Position numbers and translations under genes: made by a program
Notes under the pieces: generated by a model
The model's database searches: none
What the model was told of the DNA's origin: nothing
What the model saw: only the letters and a program-made list of their open reading frames with translations
Part shown: positions 9,337 to 17,945 of the stretch, one piece after another
Numbering within the stretch: the first letter of the stretch is position 1
Layout of the letters: every line of letters starts with the position of its first letter
Source: Citrobacter youngae
GTDB taxonomy: Bacteria; Pseudomonadota; Gammaproteobacteria; Enterobacterales; Enterobacteriaceae
Direction of reading: 5' to 3'
DNA: 64,000 bases
Assembly: GCF_003818115.1 (NCBI RefSeq)
Contig: NZ_RPOI01000002.1
Location: 25,175 to 89,174 of the forward strand

Positions 9337-10389
9337 TCAGGCAATCGTGACTTTGTTATCCAGATAAACATCCTGGACGGCATTAATCAGCTTCACGCCG
9401 TCAGCCATGGTTTTCTTGAACGCTTTACGTCCAAGAATTAACCCCATGCCACCGGCACGCTTGTTAATCACCGCGGTACGTACCGCATCGCTGAGATCGG
9501 TTTCTCCGCCGGCCGCACCACCGGAGTTAATGAGTCCGGCGCGTCCCATATAGCAGTTCGCCAGTTGATAACGCACCAGGTCAATCGGGTTATCACTGGT
9601 CAGCTTGCTATAGACACGATCGTCGGTATAGCCGAAGTTAACCGCTTTATACCCGCCGTTATTCTCCGCCATTTTCTGTTTAACGATATCCGCGCCGATA
9701 GTTGCCGCCAGATGGTTTGCCTGCCCGGTCAAATCAGCCGAAACATGATAATCCACACCGTCTTTCTTAAACGCAGAGTTGCGCAAATAGGCCCACAGTA
9801 CCGTCACCATGCCCAGCTCATGGGCGCGCTCAAAGGCTGCAGAGATCTCTTCAATCTGGCGGCGCGACTCCTCTGAACCAAAATAAATGGTTGCCCCCAC
9901 CGCGACCGCGCCCATATTGAACGCTTGCTCCACGCTGGCATACAGCGTCTGGTCAAAGGTATTCGGGTAGCTAAGCGTTTCGTTATGGTTAATTTTCACC
10001 AGGAATGGAATGCGATGCGCATAACGGCGGGAAACAGACGCCAGCACGCCATAGGTTGACGCGACGCAGTTGCAGCCCGCTTCAATCGCCAGCTCAACAA
10101 TATTTTTCGGATCAAAATACAGCGGGTTTGCGGCAAACGATGCCCCAGCAGAATGTTCCACACCCTGGTCTACAGGCAGAATCGACAAATAACCGGTCCC
10201 GGCGAGCCGTCCGGTGTTGTACAGCGTCTGCATATTACGCAGCACGGCGGGGGGACGGTTATTGTCAACCATCACGCGGTCGACGTAATCATGTCCTGGC
10301 AGGTAAAGTTGGTCAGAAGGAATGGTCATACAACGATGCTGTAAAAGGTTGTCGGCATCTTTGCCAAGCAACTGCGCAATATCAGTCAT
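9337..10389 (-). CDS. fbaB: Class I fructose-bisphosphate aldolase FbaB
   Basis: Cleaves fructose 1,6-bisphosphate by a Schiff-base mechanism (DhnA-type class I aldolase). The ATG at 10389 gives [17 protein letters not shown] and 350 residues, the E. coli length; the upstream ATG at 10461 would add 24 residues without family support. Lys237, the Schiff-base lysine, is in GADIVKQKM. Convergent with yegS, with 21 bases between the stops, and divergent from yegT. Confidence 0.97.
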   Translation of the reverse strand: MTDIAQLLGKDADNLLQHRCMTIPSDQLYLPGHDYVDRVMVDNNRPPAVLRNMQTLYNTGRLAGTGYLSILPVDQGVEHSAGASFAANPLYFDPKNIVELAIEAGCNCVASTYGVLASVSRRYAHRIPFLVKINHNETLSYPNTFDQTLYASVEQAFNMGAVAVGATIYFGSEESRRQIEEISAAFERAHELGMVTVLWAYLRNSAFKKDGVDYHVSADLTGQANHLAATIGADIVKQKMAENNGGYKAVNFGYTDDRVYSKLTSDNPIDLVRYQLANCYMGRAGLINSGGAAGGETDLSDAVRTAVINKRAGGMGLILGRKAFKKTMADGVKLINAVQDVYLDNKVTIA

Positions 10390-10641
10390 AGCTATGCTCC
10401 CGTAAGTTCCGATTTGATCTCGGAAGTGGATTGTCCTGACCCGCCTGATGGCGGGCAGCAATAAGCCTGGTACTGACTGCGCATTTTTTCCATCTTTAGC
10501 GCACTTTTCAGCGATTTCCGCTGGCTCGATTCAGGCATCAAAAAATGATACAACGGTCAAATTTAGACCATAAAGGTATTTAAAAGGTATTATTAAGTGG
10601 TACTATCCAGACGTACCTTACCTGTCATGAAGGATTTAAAG

Positions 10642-11919
10642 ATGAAAACTACAGTTAAGCTGTCGTTCATGATGTTTGTGGAGTGGTTTATCTGGGGCGC
10701 CTGGTTTGTGCCGCTTTGGCTCTGGCTGAGTAAAAGCGGCTTTACTGCTGGTGAAATTGGCTGGTCTTATGCCTGTACCGCCATTGCCGCGATCCTCTCA
10801 CCGATCTTCGTCGGTTCGATCACTGACCGCTTTTTCTCTGCGCAAAAAGTACTGGCAGTGCTGATGTTTGTCGGCGCGATTTTGATGTATTTTGCAGCGC
10901 AGCAGACGACGTTCGGCGGATTCTTTCCGCTATTGCTGGCGTATTCACTCACCTATATGCCGACGATTGCACTAACCAACAGTATCGCCTTCGCCAACGT
11001 CCCGGATGTAGAACGTGATTTTCCGCGCATTCGCGTAATGGGCACGATCGGCTGGATTGCTTCCGGCCTGGCTTGCGGGTTCTTACCGCAAATGCTCGGC
11101 TATAACGACATTTCACCGACCAACATTCCGCTGCTCATTACGGCCGCGAGTTCCGCGTTACTGGGTATCTTCGCTTTCTTTTTACCGGATACACCACCGA
11201 AAAGTACCGGCAAGATGGATTTCAAAGTCATGCTGGGTCTGGATGCGCTGATCCTGCTGCGTGATAAGAACTTCCTGGTCTTTTTCTTCTGCTCTTTTCT
11301 GTTTGCCATGCCGCTGGCGTTTTACTACATCTTCGCCAACGGCTACCTGACAGACGTTGGGATGAAAAATGCGACCGGCTGGATGACGCTGGGCCAGTTC
11401 TCTGAAATTTTCTTCATGCTGGCACTGCCGTTCTTCACCAAACGCTTTGGCATTAAAAAGGTACTGTTGCTTGGTCTTATCACTGCCGCGATCCGCTACG
11501 GATTTTTTGTTTACGGCGGCGCGGAAGAATATTTCACCTACGCCCTGCTATTTCTCGGCATTCTGCTACATGGCGTTAGCTACGACTTCTACTACGTTAC
11601 GGCCTACATCTATGTCGATAAAAAAGCGCCAGTGCACATGCGTACCGCTGCGCAGGGGTTAATCACTCTCTGCTGTCAGGGATTCGGCAGCCTGCTCGGC
11701 TACCGCCTGGGTGGGGTGATGATGGAAAAAATGTTTGCTTATAAAGAGCCGGTGAATGGCCTCACCTTTAACTGGGCTGGCATGTGGGGATTTGGCGCGA
11801 TCATGATCGCCGTTATCGCCGTGCTGTTTATGATTTTCTTTCGCGAGTCAGACAAAGAAATCACCGCCATTAAGGTGGACGACCGCGATATCGTATTGCA
11901 ACAAGGGGAAATTAAATGA
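10642..11919 (+). CDS. yegT: Nucleoside:H+ symporter family transporter YegT
   Basis: A 425-residue, 12-segment major-facilitator protein of the nucleoside:H+ symporter family (relatives NupG and XapB). The ATG at 10642 (MKTTVKLSFMMFVEWFIWG) is preferred over 10597 because it begins at the first membrane segment as in homologues. Its last codons overlap yegU by four bases (ATGA), so it forms an operon with the ADP-ribosylglycohydrolase yegU and the sugar kinase yegV. That context suggests uptake of a nucleoside or glycoside; the substrate is not established. Confidence 0.93.
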   Translation: MKTTVKLSFMMFVEWFIWGAWFVPLWLWLSKSGFTAGEIGWSYACTAIAAILSPIFVGSITDRFFSAQKVLAVLMFVGAILMYFAAQQTTFGGFFPLLLAYSLTYMPTIALTNSIAFANVPDVERDFPRIRVMGTIGWIASGLACGFLPQMLGYNDISPTNIPLLITAASSALLGIFAFFLPDTPPKSTGKMDFKVMLGLDALILLRDKNFLVFFFCSFLFAMPLAFYYIFANGYLTDVGMKNATGWMTLGQFSEIFFMLALPFFTKRFGIKKVLLLGLITAAIRYGFFVYGGAEEYFTYALLFLGILLHGVSYDFYYVTAYIYVDKKAPVHMRTAAQGLITLCCQGFGSLLGYRLGGVMMEKMFAYKEPVNGLTFNWAGMWGFGAIMIAVIAVLFMIFFRESDKEITAIKVDDRDIVLQQGEIK

Positions 11920-12920
11920 AAGCAGAACGTATTCTCGGTGCTCTTTATGGGCAGGCGTTAGGGGATGCGATGGGTATGCCGTCGGAACTGTGGCCACGAA
12001 CCCGGGTAAAAGCTCACTTCGGTTGGATCGACCGTTTTTTGCCCGGTCCGGCGGAGAATAATGCCGCCTGCTATTTCAGCCAGGCGGAGTTCACTGATGA
12101 CACCTCCATGGCGCTGTGTCTGGCAGATGCCCTGCTCGAGTGCGACGGAGAAATTGTACCCGACGTTATTGGTCGCAATATTCTGGCCTGGGCAGAGCGC
12201 TTTGATGCCTTTAATAAAAACGTGCTGGGTCCGACCTCAAAAATTGCGCTAAACGCCATTCGCGACGGCAAACCCGTCGCCGAACTGGAAAACAACGGTG
12301 TCACCAATGGGGCGGCTATGCGCGTGTCGCCGTTGGGATGTCTGCTGCCCGCGCGCGATCTCGATGCCTTTATCGACGACGTAGCATTAGCTTCCAGTCC
12401 AACGCATAAATCGGATCTGGCTATTGCTGGCGCAGTTGTGGTCGCGTGGGCGGTATCACGCGCCATTGATGGCGGTAAATGGTCGGAGATTGTCGACGCA
12501 CTGCCCGCCATTGCCCGGCATGCCCAGCAAAAGCGGATTACCACCTTCAGCGCGTCTCTCTGTGCACGCCTTGAACTGGCGCTGAAAATCGTCCGTAATG
12601 CCGACGGCTTTGAGTCTGCCAGTGAGCAGCTGTATCAGGTGGTGGGGGCTGGAACCAGTACGATTGAATCCGTACCTTGCGCCATCGCGATGGTCGAACT
12701 GGCGCAGACCGATCCCAACCGCTGCGCCATTCTGTGCGCGAACCTCGGCGGCGATACCGACACCATCGGGGCGATGGCAACCGCCATTTGTGGCGCGCTG
12801 CACGGCGTAAGTGCGATTAATCCGGCATTGAAACATGAGCTTGATGCGGTAAATCAGCTGGACTTTATCCGCTACGCCAGTGGATTAATGCAGCTGCGTG
12901 AGCAACGGGAGGCGCAATGA
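11916..12920 (+). CDS. yegU: ADP-ribosylglycohydrolase family protein YegU
   Basis: 334 residues of the ADP-ribosylglycohydrolase (DraG-like) fold. The dinuclear metal site is marked by FTDDTSMAL near residue 65 and by GGDTDTIGAM near the C-terminus. The natural substrate is unknown; an N-glycosidic bond hydrolase fits its place between a nucleoside-type transporter and a PfkB kinase. ATGA overlaps link it to both yegT and yegV. Confidence 0.93.
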   Translation: MKAERILGALYGQALGDAMGMPSELWPRTRVKAHFGWIDRFLPGPAENNAACYFSQAEFTDDTSMALCLADALLECDGEIVPDVIGRNILAWAERFDAFNKNVLGPTSKIALNAIRDGKPVAELENNGVTNGAAMRVSPLGCLLPARDLDAFIDDVALASSPTHKSDLAIAGAVVVAWAVSRAIDGGKWSEIVDALPAIARHAQQKRITTFSASLCARLELALKIVRNADGFESASEQLYQVVGAGTSTIESVPCAIAMVELAQTDPNRCAILCANLGGDTDTIGAMATAICGALHGVSAINPALKHELDAVNQLDFIRYASGLMQLREQREAQ

Positions 12921-13882
12921 GTGCTACTCGTCTGCAAACGCTTCTCCCACAGTTGCACAGCCAGCGACCGGTAACGGTAGTCGGCGCGGCGGTTATTGAT
13001 GTGATTGCCGATGCGTATGCTCTTCCCTGGCGCGGCTGTGACATTGAGCTTAAGCAGCAAGGGGTGAACGTTGGCGGCTGCGCGCTCAATATTGCCGTGG
13101 CGCTTAAACGTTTAGGTATCGAGGCCAGCAATGCGTTACCGCTGGGTCAGGGCGTGTGGGCCGATATTATCCGCAACCGTATGGCGAAAGAAGGATTGCA
13201 CAGCCTGATCGATAATGCCGAAGGTGATAACGGCTGGTGTCTGGCATTGGTAGAGCCAGACGGTGAACGCACATTTATGTCCTTTAGCGGCGTTGAGAAT
13301 CAGTGGAATGCCGCCTGGCTGGCACAGCTGGATATCCCGCGTCATAGCCTGGTGTATCTCTCGGGTTATCAGCTAGCATCCCCGTGCGGTGAATTGCTGG
13401 TGCAGTGGCTGGAAGGTCTGGAAGAGGTGACGCCGTTTATCGATTTTGGCCCGCGCATCGGCGACATTCCCGAGCCCTTACTGGTACGAATTATGGCCTG
13501 CCGTCCGCTGGTGTCACTTAATCGTCAGGAGGCGGAAATTGCTGCCGAGCGATTTGCATTGAGTCAGGATGTGGAAGGTTTTGGCGCAGAATGGGTGCAG
13601 CGTTTCACCGCACCGGTGGTCGTGCGTCACGATAAAGACGGCGCATGGTATTTCAGCGCACAGACATCTGGGTGCGTACCGGCATTTGCAACGGCGGTCG
13701 TTGACACCATTGGCGCAGGTGACAGCCACGCCGGCGGCATGCTGGCTGGGCTGGCATCAGGCTGGTCGCTGGGCGATGCCGTCCTGCTTGGCAATGCAGT
13801 AGCATCCTGGGTGGTGGGTCACCGCGGTGGTGACTGCGCCCCCTCACGCGAGGCGTTACTCCTCGCACACAAAGACGTATAG
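12917..13882 (+). CDS. yegV: PfkB-family sugar kinase YegV
   Basis: A 321-residue ribokinase/PfkB-type kinase. The substrate-binding GGCALN motif is near residue 53 and the catalytic signature DTIGAGDSHAGG at about 263-274, with the general base Asp269 in GAGD. It starts within the yegU stop (ATGA). Its last 27 bases overlap the end of yegW on the opposite strand. Probably phosphorylates the sugar released by YegU; the sugar is unknown. Confidence 0.93.
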   Translation: MSATRLQTLLPQLHSQRPVTVVGAAVIDVIADAYALPWRGCDIELKQQGVNVGGCALNIAVALKRLGIEASNALPLGQGVWADIIRNRMAKEGLHSLIDNAEGDNGWCLALVEPDGERTFMSFSGVENQWNAAWLAQLDIPRHSLVYLSGYQLASPCGELLVQWLEGLEEVTPFIDFGPRIGDIPEPLLVRIMACRPLVSLNRQEAEIAAERFALSQDVEGFGAEWVQRFTAPVVVRHDKDGAWYFSAQTSGCVPAFATAVVDTIGAGDSHAGGMLAGLASGWSLGDAVLLGNAVASWVVGHRGGDCAPSREALLLAHKDV

Positions 13883-14602
13883 GTCGCTTCGACAGTAACT
13901 GATACTGTATTCAATAGGCCGTTGCTGCTGATCAAGCGCTACCTGCTTGATCACCAGTACCGGCACTTTGCTGTCCATCTGGATATGTGACTGAAACTCG
14001 GCGTCCGGCATCCGCGCGCTAACGCGTGAGCGTGTGCGCTGTGGAAAGATATGCTGGCTGCGGAAATAGTCGTACAGTGAAACGCCAATGGCATCCACGT
14101 CATGGATAAGATGGGCGGGTACCCATGATTCTTCAATAGACACAGCATCTTCATCAACATAGCGAATGCGCTTGAGCAAGAAGACCTCACTGCCGACAGC
14201 AATGGCCAACTGCTGAGCCACCTCTTCCGGGCAGGGCACCACGCGTTTATTCACCCACAGCGTATCCGGCTTTTTACCGCGCAACACCACCTGTTGTGAA
14301 AAACCGCGCGCTTCTTTGAGCGAATACTCGAAGATGTTATTGATTTGCGTCCCGTAGCCACGCGCACGCGTCACCACCCCCTCTTCTTCCAGCGCCTGCA
14401 TCGCTTTGCGCACCGTAATGCGTGAAACGCCGGTCAACTGGCTGAGGTCGCGCTCGCCAGGCAGGATATTGCCATGCTCCAGGATCCCACTGCGCACGGC
14501 GTTCTTAACCGTTTGAGCGAATTTCATATACAGCGGCGTGTTGTCCGCCGCTGAAATACGTTCATTCAGTTGCGCGATAAGCTGGGTATGCGCTTGTTCC
14601 AT
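13856..14602 (-). CDS. yegW: GntR/HutC-family regulator YegW
   Basis: 248 residues, the E. coli length. The N-terminal winged helix (about 20-90) contains GERDLSQLTGVSRITVRKAM, and the UTRA ligand-binding domain follows (about 100-240), making this a HutC-subfamily GntR regulator. It lies convergent to yegTUV with a 27-base overlap and is the natural candidate local regulator of that operon; this is inferred from position only. Confidence 0.93.
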   Translation of the reverse strand: MEQAHTQLIAQLNERISAADNTPLYMKFAQTVKNAVRSGILEHGNILPGERDLSQLTGVSRITVRKAMQALEEEGVVTRARGYGTQINNIFEYSLKEARGFSQQVVLRGKKPDTLWVNKRVVPCPEEVAQQLAIAVGSEVFLLKRIRYVDEDAVSIEESWVPAHLIHDVDAIGVSLYDYFRSQHIFPQRTRSRVSARMPDAEFQSHIQMDSKVPVLVIKQVALDQQQRPIEYSISYCRSDLYVFVCEE

Positions 14603-14653
14603 TTATCTTTTTCCTGGCAGCCGTTTCTGCAGCCAGTATACCATTTCTGCTCA

Positions 14654-15454
14654 TCACCACCACGCGTGGAAATGATGCACCGGACCAATCCCCTCGCCCA
14701 CTTCCAGCGTATCCGCCTGCGCCAGCGCCGCAGAGAGCCACAACTTAGCCTCCTGTACCGTATCAGCCCAGTTAACATGGCGTGGACGCAGTGCCGCCAG
14801 CGCTGCTGACAACGTGCACCCTGTTCCGTGCGTATTTTTTGTCACCACCCTTGGCGCGGTGAAACGCTGTTCGCCATCGCGGGTAAACAGCCAGTCAGGG
14901 CTTTGCTCATCATCAAGATGACCCCCTTTCATTAATACCGCCTCACAGCCCAGCGCCCGCAACGCGCGCCCCTGCTCTAACATTTCCTGCTCCGTTCGGG
15001 CATGCGATGCCCCGAGCAACGCCGCCGCCTCCGGCAGATTAGGGGTAATAATCGACACTTGCGGTAACAGACGGGTACGCAGCGTTTCAACCGCAGAGGA
15101 AGACAACAGCGGATCGCCGCTTTTTGCCAACATTACCGTATCCAGTACGACGTTTTGTACCCGATGACGCTGTAAACGTTCGGCAACGGCTTCGACAATA
15201 TCGGTTTCTGCCAGCATGCCGATTTTGGTGGTATCGATGCGCACATCGCTGAACACCGAGTCCAGCTGTGCAGCAACAAAGTCAGGTTCAATGCGATACA
15301 CCGACTGCACCCCGCGCGTATTTTGCGCCACCAGTGCCGTGATTACTGAGCAGCCATAAGCGCCGAGTGCCGAAAAAGTTTTTAAGTCGGCCTGGATCCC
15401 CGCGCCACCGCTTGGATCGGTTCCGGCGATCGTTAATGCGTTAATCCGTTTCAT
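14654..15454 (-). CDS. thiD: Hydroxymethylpyrimidine (phosphate) kinase ThiD
   Basis: ThiD phosphorylates HMP and then HMP-P to HMP-PP, the pyrimidine precursor of thiamine. The 266-residue product has the ribokinase fold: [13 protein letters not shown] near the start binds HMP, and [17 protein letters not shown] near residue 205 forms the anion hole. It overlaps thiM by four bases, so it is expressed from the riboswitch-controlled thiMD transcript. Confidence 0.96.
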   Translation of the reverse strand: MKRINALTIAGTDPSGGAGIQADLKTFSALGAYGCSVITALVAQNTRGVQSVYRIEPDFVAAQLDSVFSDVRIDTTKIGMLAETDIVEAVAERLQRHRVQNVVLDTVMLAKSGDPLLSSSAVETLRTRLLPQVSIITPNLPEAAALLGASHARTEQEMLEQGRALRALGCEAVLMKGGHLDDEQSPDWLFTRDGEQRFTAPRVVTKNTHGTGCTLSAALAALRPRHVNWADTVQEAKLWLSAALAQADTLEVGEGIGPVHHFHAWW

Positions 15455-16239
15455 GCTTGCTCCTGGGCGTTCAGGTTATAGAGAGCGTCGAGAAATGCCG
15501 GAACAAAACTTCCCGGTCCCGTCGATTGTTCAGTGGCGCGTTGTCCGGCTTGCTTCATCCAGCTACAGGCAGAAGCAACATTATTCAACCGGTCGCCCTC
15601 CAGGGCGCAACTGGCTGCGACTACCGCTGACAATGCACAGCCGGTGCCCACTACGCGCGTCATCAACGGGTCACCGCCGTTCACGCAGACGGTACGCTGA
15701 CCATCGGTAACATAGTCAACTTCGCCGGTCACCACGACAATGGTTCCAACCTGGCGTGCCAGTGTTTGTGCTGCCGGAAGGGCTACCGCTGGCGTATCCG
15801 TCGTGTCTACACCGCGCCCCACTCCGTTCATCCCCGCCAGCGCAAGGATTTCTGAGGCGTTACCGCGAATAGCCGCTGGCTGTAGCGCCAGTAAATCCAG
15901 ACAGAAGCGACGACGAAACGCCAGTGCGCCCACGGCAACGGGATCGAGCGTCCAGGGGGTTTTCGCCTGCTGCGCCTGTTCAACGGCGGCACGCATTGCC
16001 GTTGCCCGCGCCTGAGTCAGTGTCCCAACATTAATGAGCAGCGCCTGGGCAATAGCAGCAAACTGGCTGGCTTCCTCAGGTTCGATCACCATCGCGGGCG
16101 ATGCGCCAAGTGCCAGTAACGTATTGGCAGTGAAGCTTTGCACAACCTCGTTGGTCATACAGTGAGTGAGGGGGGAAAGCGTTCTAAATTGGTGTAAGGT
16201 GTGGGCCGCAAGTGCGCGGCTGTGCAGGTCAGGCTGCAT
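15451..16239 (-). CDS. thiM: Hydroxyethylthiazole kinase ThiM
   Basis: ThiM phosphorylates 4-methyl-5-(2-hydroxyethyl)thiazole in thiamine salvage. The 262 residues match E. coli ThiM; visible family motifs are the N-terminal [20 protein letters not shown], the LDPVAVG segment and the catalytic [10 protein letters not shown] loop with Cys. Translation starts at the ATG 16239, just after the GCAGGAGC ribosome site that belongs to the TPP riboswitch expression platform. Confidence 0.96.
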   Translation of the reverse strand: MQPDLHSRALAAHTLHQFRTLSPLTHCMTNEVVQSFTANTLLALGASPAMVIEPEEASQFAAIAQALLINVGTLTQARATAMRAAVEQAQQAKTPWTLDPVAVGALAFRRRFCLDLLALQPAAIRGNASEILALAGMNGVGRGVDTTDTPAVALPAAQTLARQVGTIVVVTGEVDYVTDGQRTVCVNGGDPLMTRVVGTGCALSAVVAASCALEGDRLNNVASACSWMKQAGQRATEQSTGPGSFVPAFLDALYNLNAQEQA

Positions 16240-16281
16240 GGTTCAGCTCCTGCCCGCGTGAAAGAAGGGACACGAGCAGTG

Positions 16282-16365
16282 TCAGACTTCCCTACGCTGG
16301 CATTATCCAGATCAGGTGGTACGGGTATTTCTCAGCCTTCACGCGGAAGGGCACCCCGAGTCGTT
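16282..16365 (-). promoter_or_regulatory. TPP riboswitch (THI element) of thiMD
   Basis: The reverse strand carries the full aptamer: ACTCGGGGTGCC at the 5' side, the pyrimidine-sensing CTGAGAAATACCC, then CCTGATCTGGATAATGCCAG and CGTAGGGAAGT. It is nearly identical to the E. coli thiM riboswitch, which masks the ribosome site when thiamine pyrophosphate is bound. The linker (16245-16281) contains complementary segments that could make the switch. Confidence 0.95.
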
Positions 16366-16573
16366 GAAACACAAATATGATATTCAGGTTTCAGCAACAG
16401 GATACTGTCTGCACGCCATGTTGTAAATTGCAGGCCAACATTGCCTACATATCTGCACTTCATTTACACTTTTTACGAAATAACTGGGGTACACACAAAA
16501 TAGTGCTTGTCAGATATCCTGTAAGCCAGAAATGATACACGACTGATTTTGATGACCCGAAGAGGTAGAAAGG

Positions 16574-16906
16574 ATGGGTATGAAAAATAAAATGTTGCTG
16601 GGCGCACTTCTGCTTGCGAGCAGCGTCGTCTGGGCCGCGCCAGCCGCAACAGCAGCCCCCACCGGTATCGATAAGTATGAGCTGAGCAGCTTTATTGCTG
16701 ACTTCACCCATTTCAAACCCGGTGACAAGGTTCCACCACTGTATCTCACCGAAGAATACACCATTAAGCAGTGGAATCTGCGCAACCTGCCCGCACCGAC
16801 GCCAGGCACCCACTGGACCTATATGGGCGGCGCGTATGTGCTGGTCAATGATGCCGACGGTAAAATCATTAAAGCCTACGACGGCGAGATTTTTTATCAC
16901 CGGTAA
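16574..16906 (+). CDS. rcnB: Periplasmic nickel/cobalt homeostasis protein RcnB
   Basis: A 110-residue secreted protein with a signal peptide ending VWA-AP and the highly conserved C-terminal RcnB domain (KYELSSFIADFTHFKPGD, the NLPAPTPGTHWTYMGGAYVL region and KAYDGEIFYHR). RcnB is needed for normal Ni/Co efflux in E. coli. ATG 16574 aligns with the E. coli start, although a second ATG at 16580 is better spaced from AAGG. In E. coli rcnR and rcnA lie between thiM and rcnB; both are absent here. Confidence 0.92.
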   Translation: MGMKNKMLLGALLLASSVVWAAPAATAAPTGIDKYELSSFIADFTHFKPGDKVPPLYLTEEYTIKQWNLRNLPAPTPGTHWTYMGGAYVLVNDADGKIIKAYDGEIFYHR

Positions 16907-16936
16907 AAAAACACGCACCCTATATAAAGGGTGCGT
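16905..16936 (-). terminator. Terminator of the yehDCBA operon
   Basis: ACGCACCC (16913-16920) pairs with GGGTGCGT (16929-16936). On the reverse strand the stem is followed by seven T residues, which overlap the rcnB stop. On the + strand no T run follows, so it mainly serves the fimbrial operon. Confidence 0.85.
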
Positions 16937-16946
16937 CAATTAAATA

Positions 16947-17936
16947 TCACTCGTATTCCGTAACAACTTTAACTCTACTTTGTACTTTACCTGGTCGAAT
17001 ATTTTGTCCATATACAACATATCTCCCATATAGATTTAAGTTAACGCGTTGTTCTTCTGGAGTTACATCTTTAAAATTCAAAAGATCATAGCTGGAACTA
17101 TTCCCTGCACTAAAATTAATTGCTTGACTTCCATTTAGTGAGATTTCAAACCCAACATCCCCAGCACCTCCATATTCATTTTCATATTCATTCTTGAGGA
17201 TATTACCTTGAATACTCTCCGACTCAAAATGATACTTAAAAGAATAAGAGGACAATCCTTTATTGCAAATAAAAGATACGTTACCTGATGTAGGTTCAAG
17301 CTTTAGATACCTGGAAGCATTATTATTCAGATCTGATATCGTAACTGCTGGGGCAGTAAGTACACCATCATTAAATCTACAAGTTTTTGTCATTTGCGTG
17401 ATTTGTGGGATATAAGTTACACGATAATAATGATTCGTATTATCATGCCCGAACAAACATCCTGTTGAAAAGCATTTCTCAGGAATAAAATCTATCTGGA
17501 TGCCTTCATTTATATTTTTTGCATTTTGACTTACCCCAGTAGCTTTTGAAACAACATCAAAAGTTAAGGTAATTTCTGCCTTGTTTATTTTTCCTATATC
17601 CATCTCTGTAAAAGAGTTTTTTTTATCATACAAGATATGTGCAGGGTCAGAAGAAAATGTAGCCCTCAAATATATGTCACCAGCATCAGCATGGTATACA
17701 TAATAGGTTTCCCTAGGAAATTCTATACTAAATACAGTTTCCCCCCCCATGTCAAATAAATTTCTACATATAGGCTTATGCGTAAATTTAAAATTGGATA
17801 TATTGACAACATTGCCTTTCATATTATTAAGCTTTAATTCATCGCCAGACACATAGGTTTCAGCCCCATTAGAAATATAACAATGACTACTTGCACCAAA
17901 ACTAATTAATGCAATTAAAAAAAACAAATATTTCAT
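16947..17936 (-). CDS. yehA: Fimbrial tip adhesin, YehA-like
   Basis: A 329-residue secreted protein with signal peptide (MKYLFFLIALISFGASSHC) and two-domain layout of a tip adhesin: an N-terminal receptor-binding part and a C-terminal pilin-type domain ending RVKVVTEYE that would take the donor strand. Several cysteines (for example KPICRN, EKCFSTGC, KTCRF, FICNK) suggest disulfides. It is the last gene of yehDCBA, nine bases after yehB. The gene is far more AT-rich than its neighbours and its binding domain has diverged, usual for adhesins. Receptor unknown. Confidence 0.85.
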   Translation of the reverse strand: MKYLFFLIALISFGASSHCYISNGAETYVSGDELKLNNMKGNVVNISNFKFTHKPICRNLFDMGGETVFSIEFPRETYYVYHADAGDIYLRATFSSDPAHILYDKKNSFTEMDIGKINKAEITLTFDVVSKATGVSQNAKNINEGIQIDFIPEKCFSTGCLFGHDNTNHYYRVTYIPQITQMTKTCRFNDGVLTAPAVTISDLNNNASRYLKLEPTSGNVSFICNKGLSSYSFKYHFESESIQGNILKNEYENEYGGAGDVGFEISLNGSQAINFSAGNSSSYDLLNFKDVTPEEQRVNLNLYGRYVVYGQNIRPGKVQSRVKVVTEYE

Positions 17937-17945
17937 ATCCGCCTC

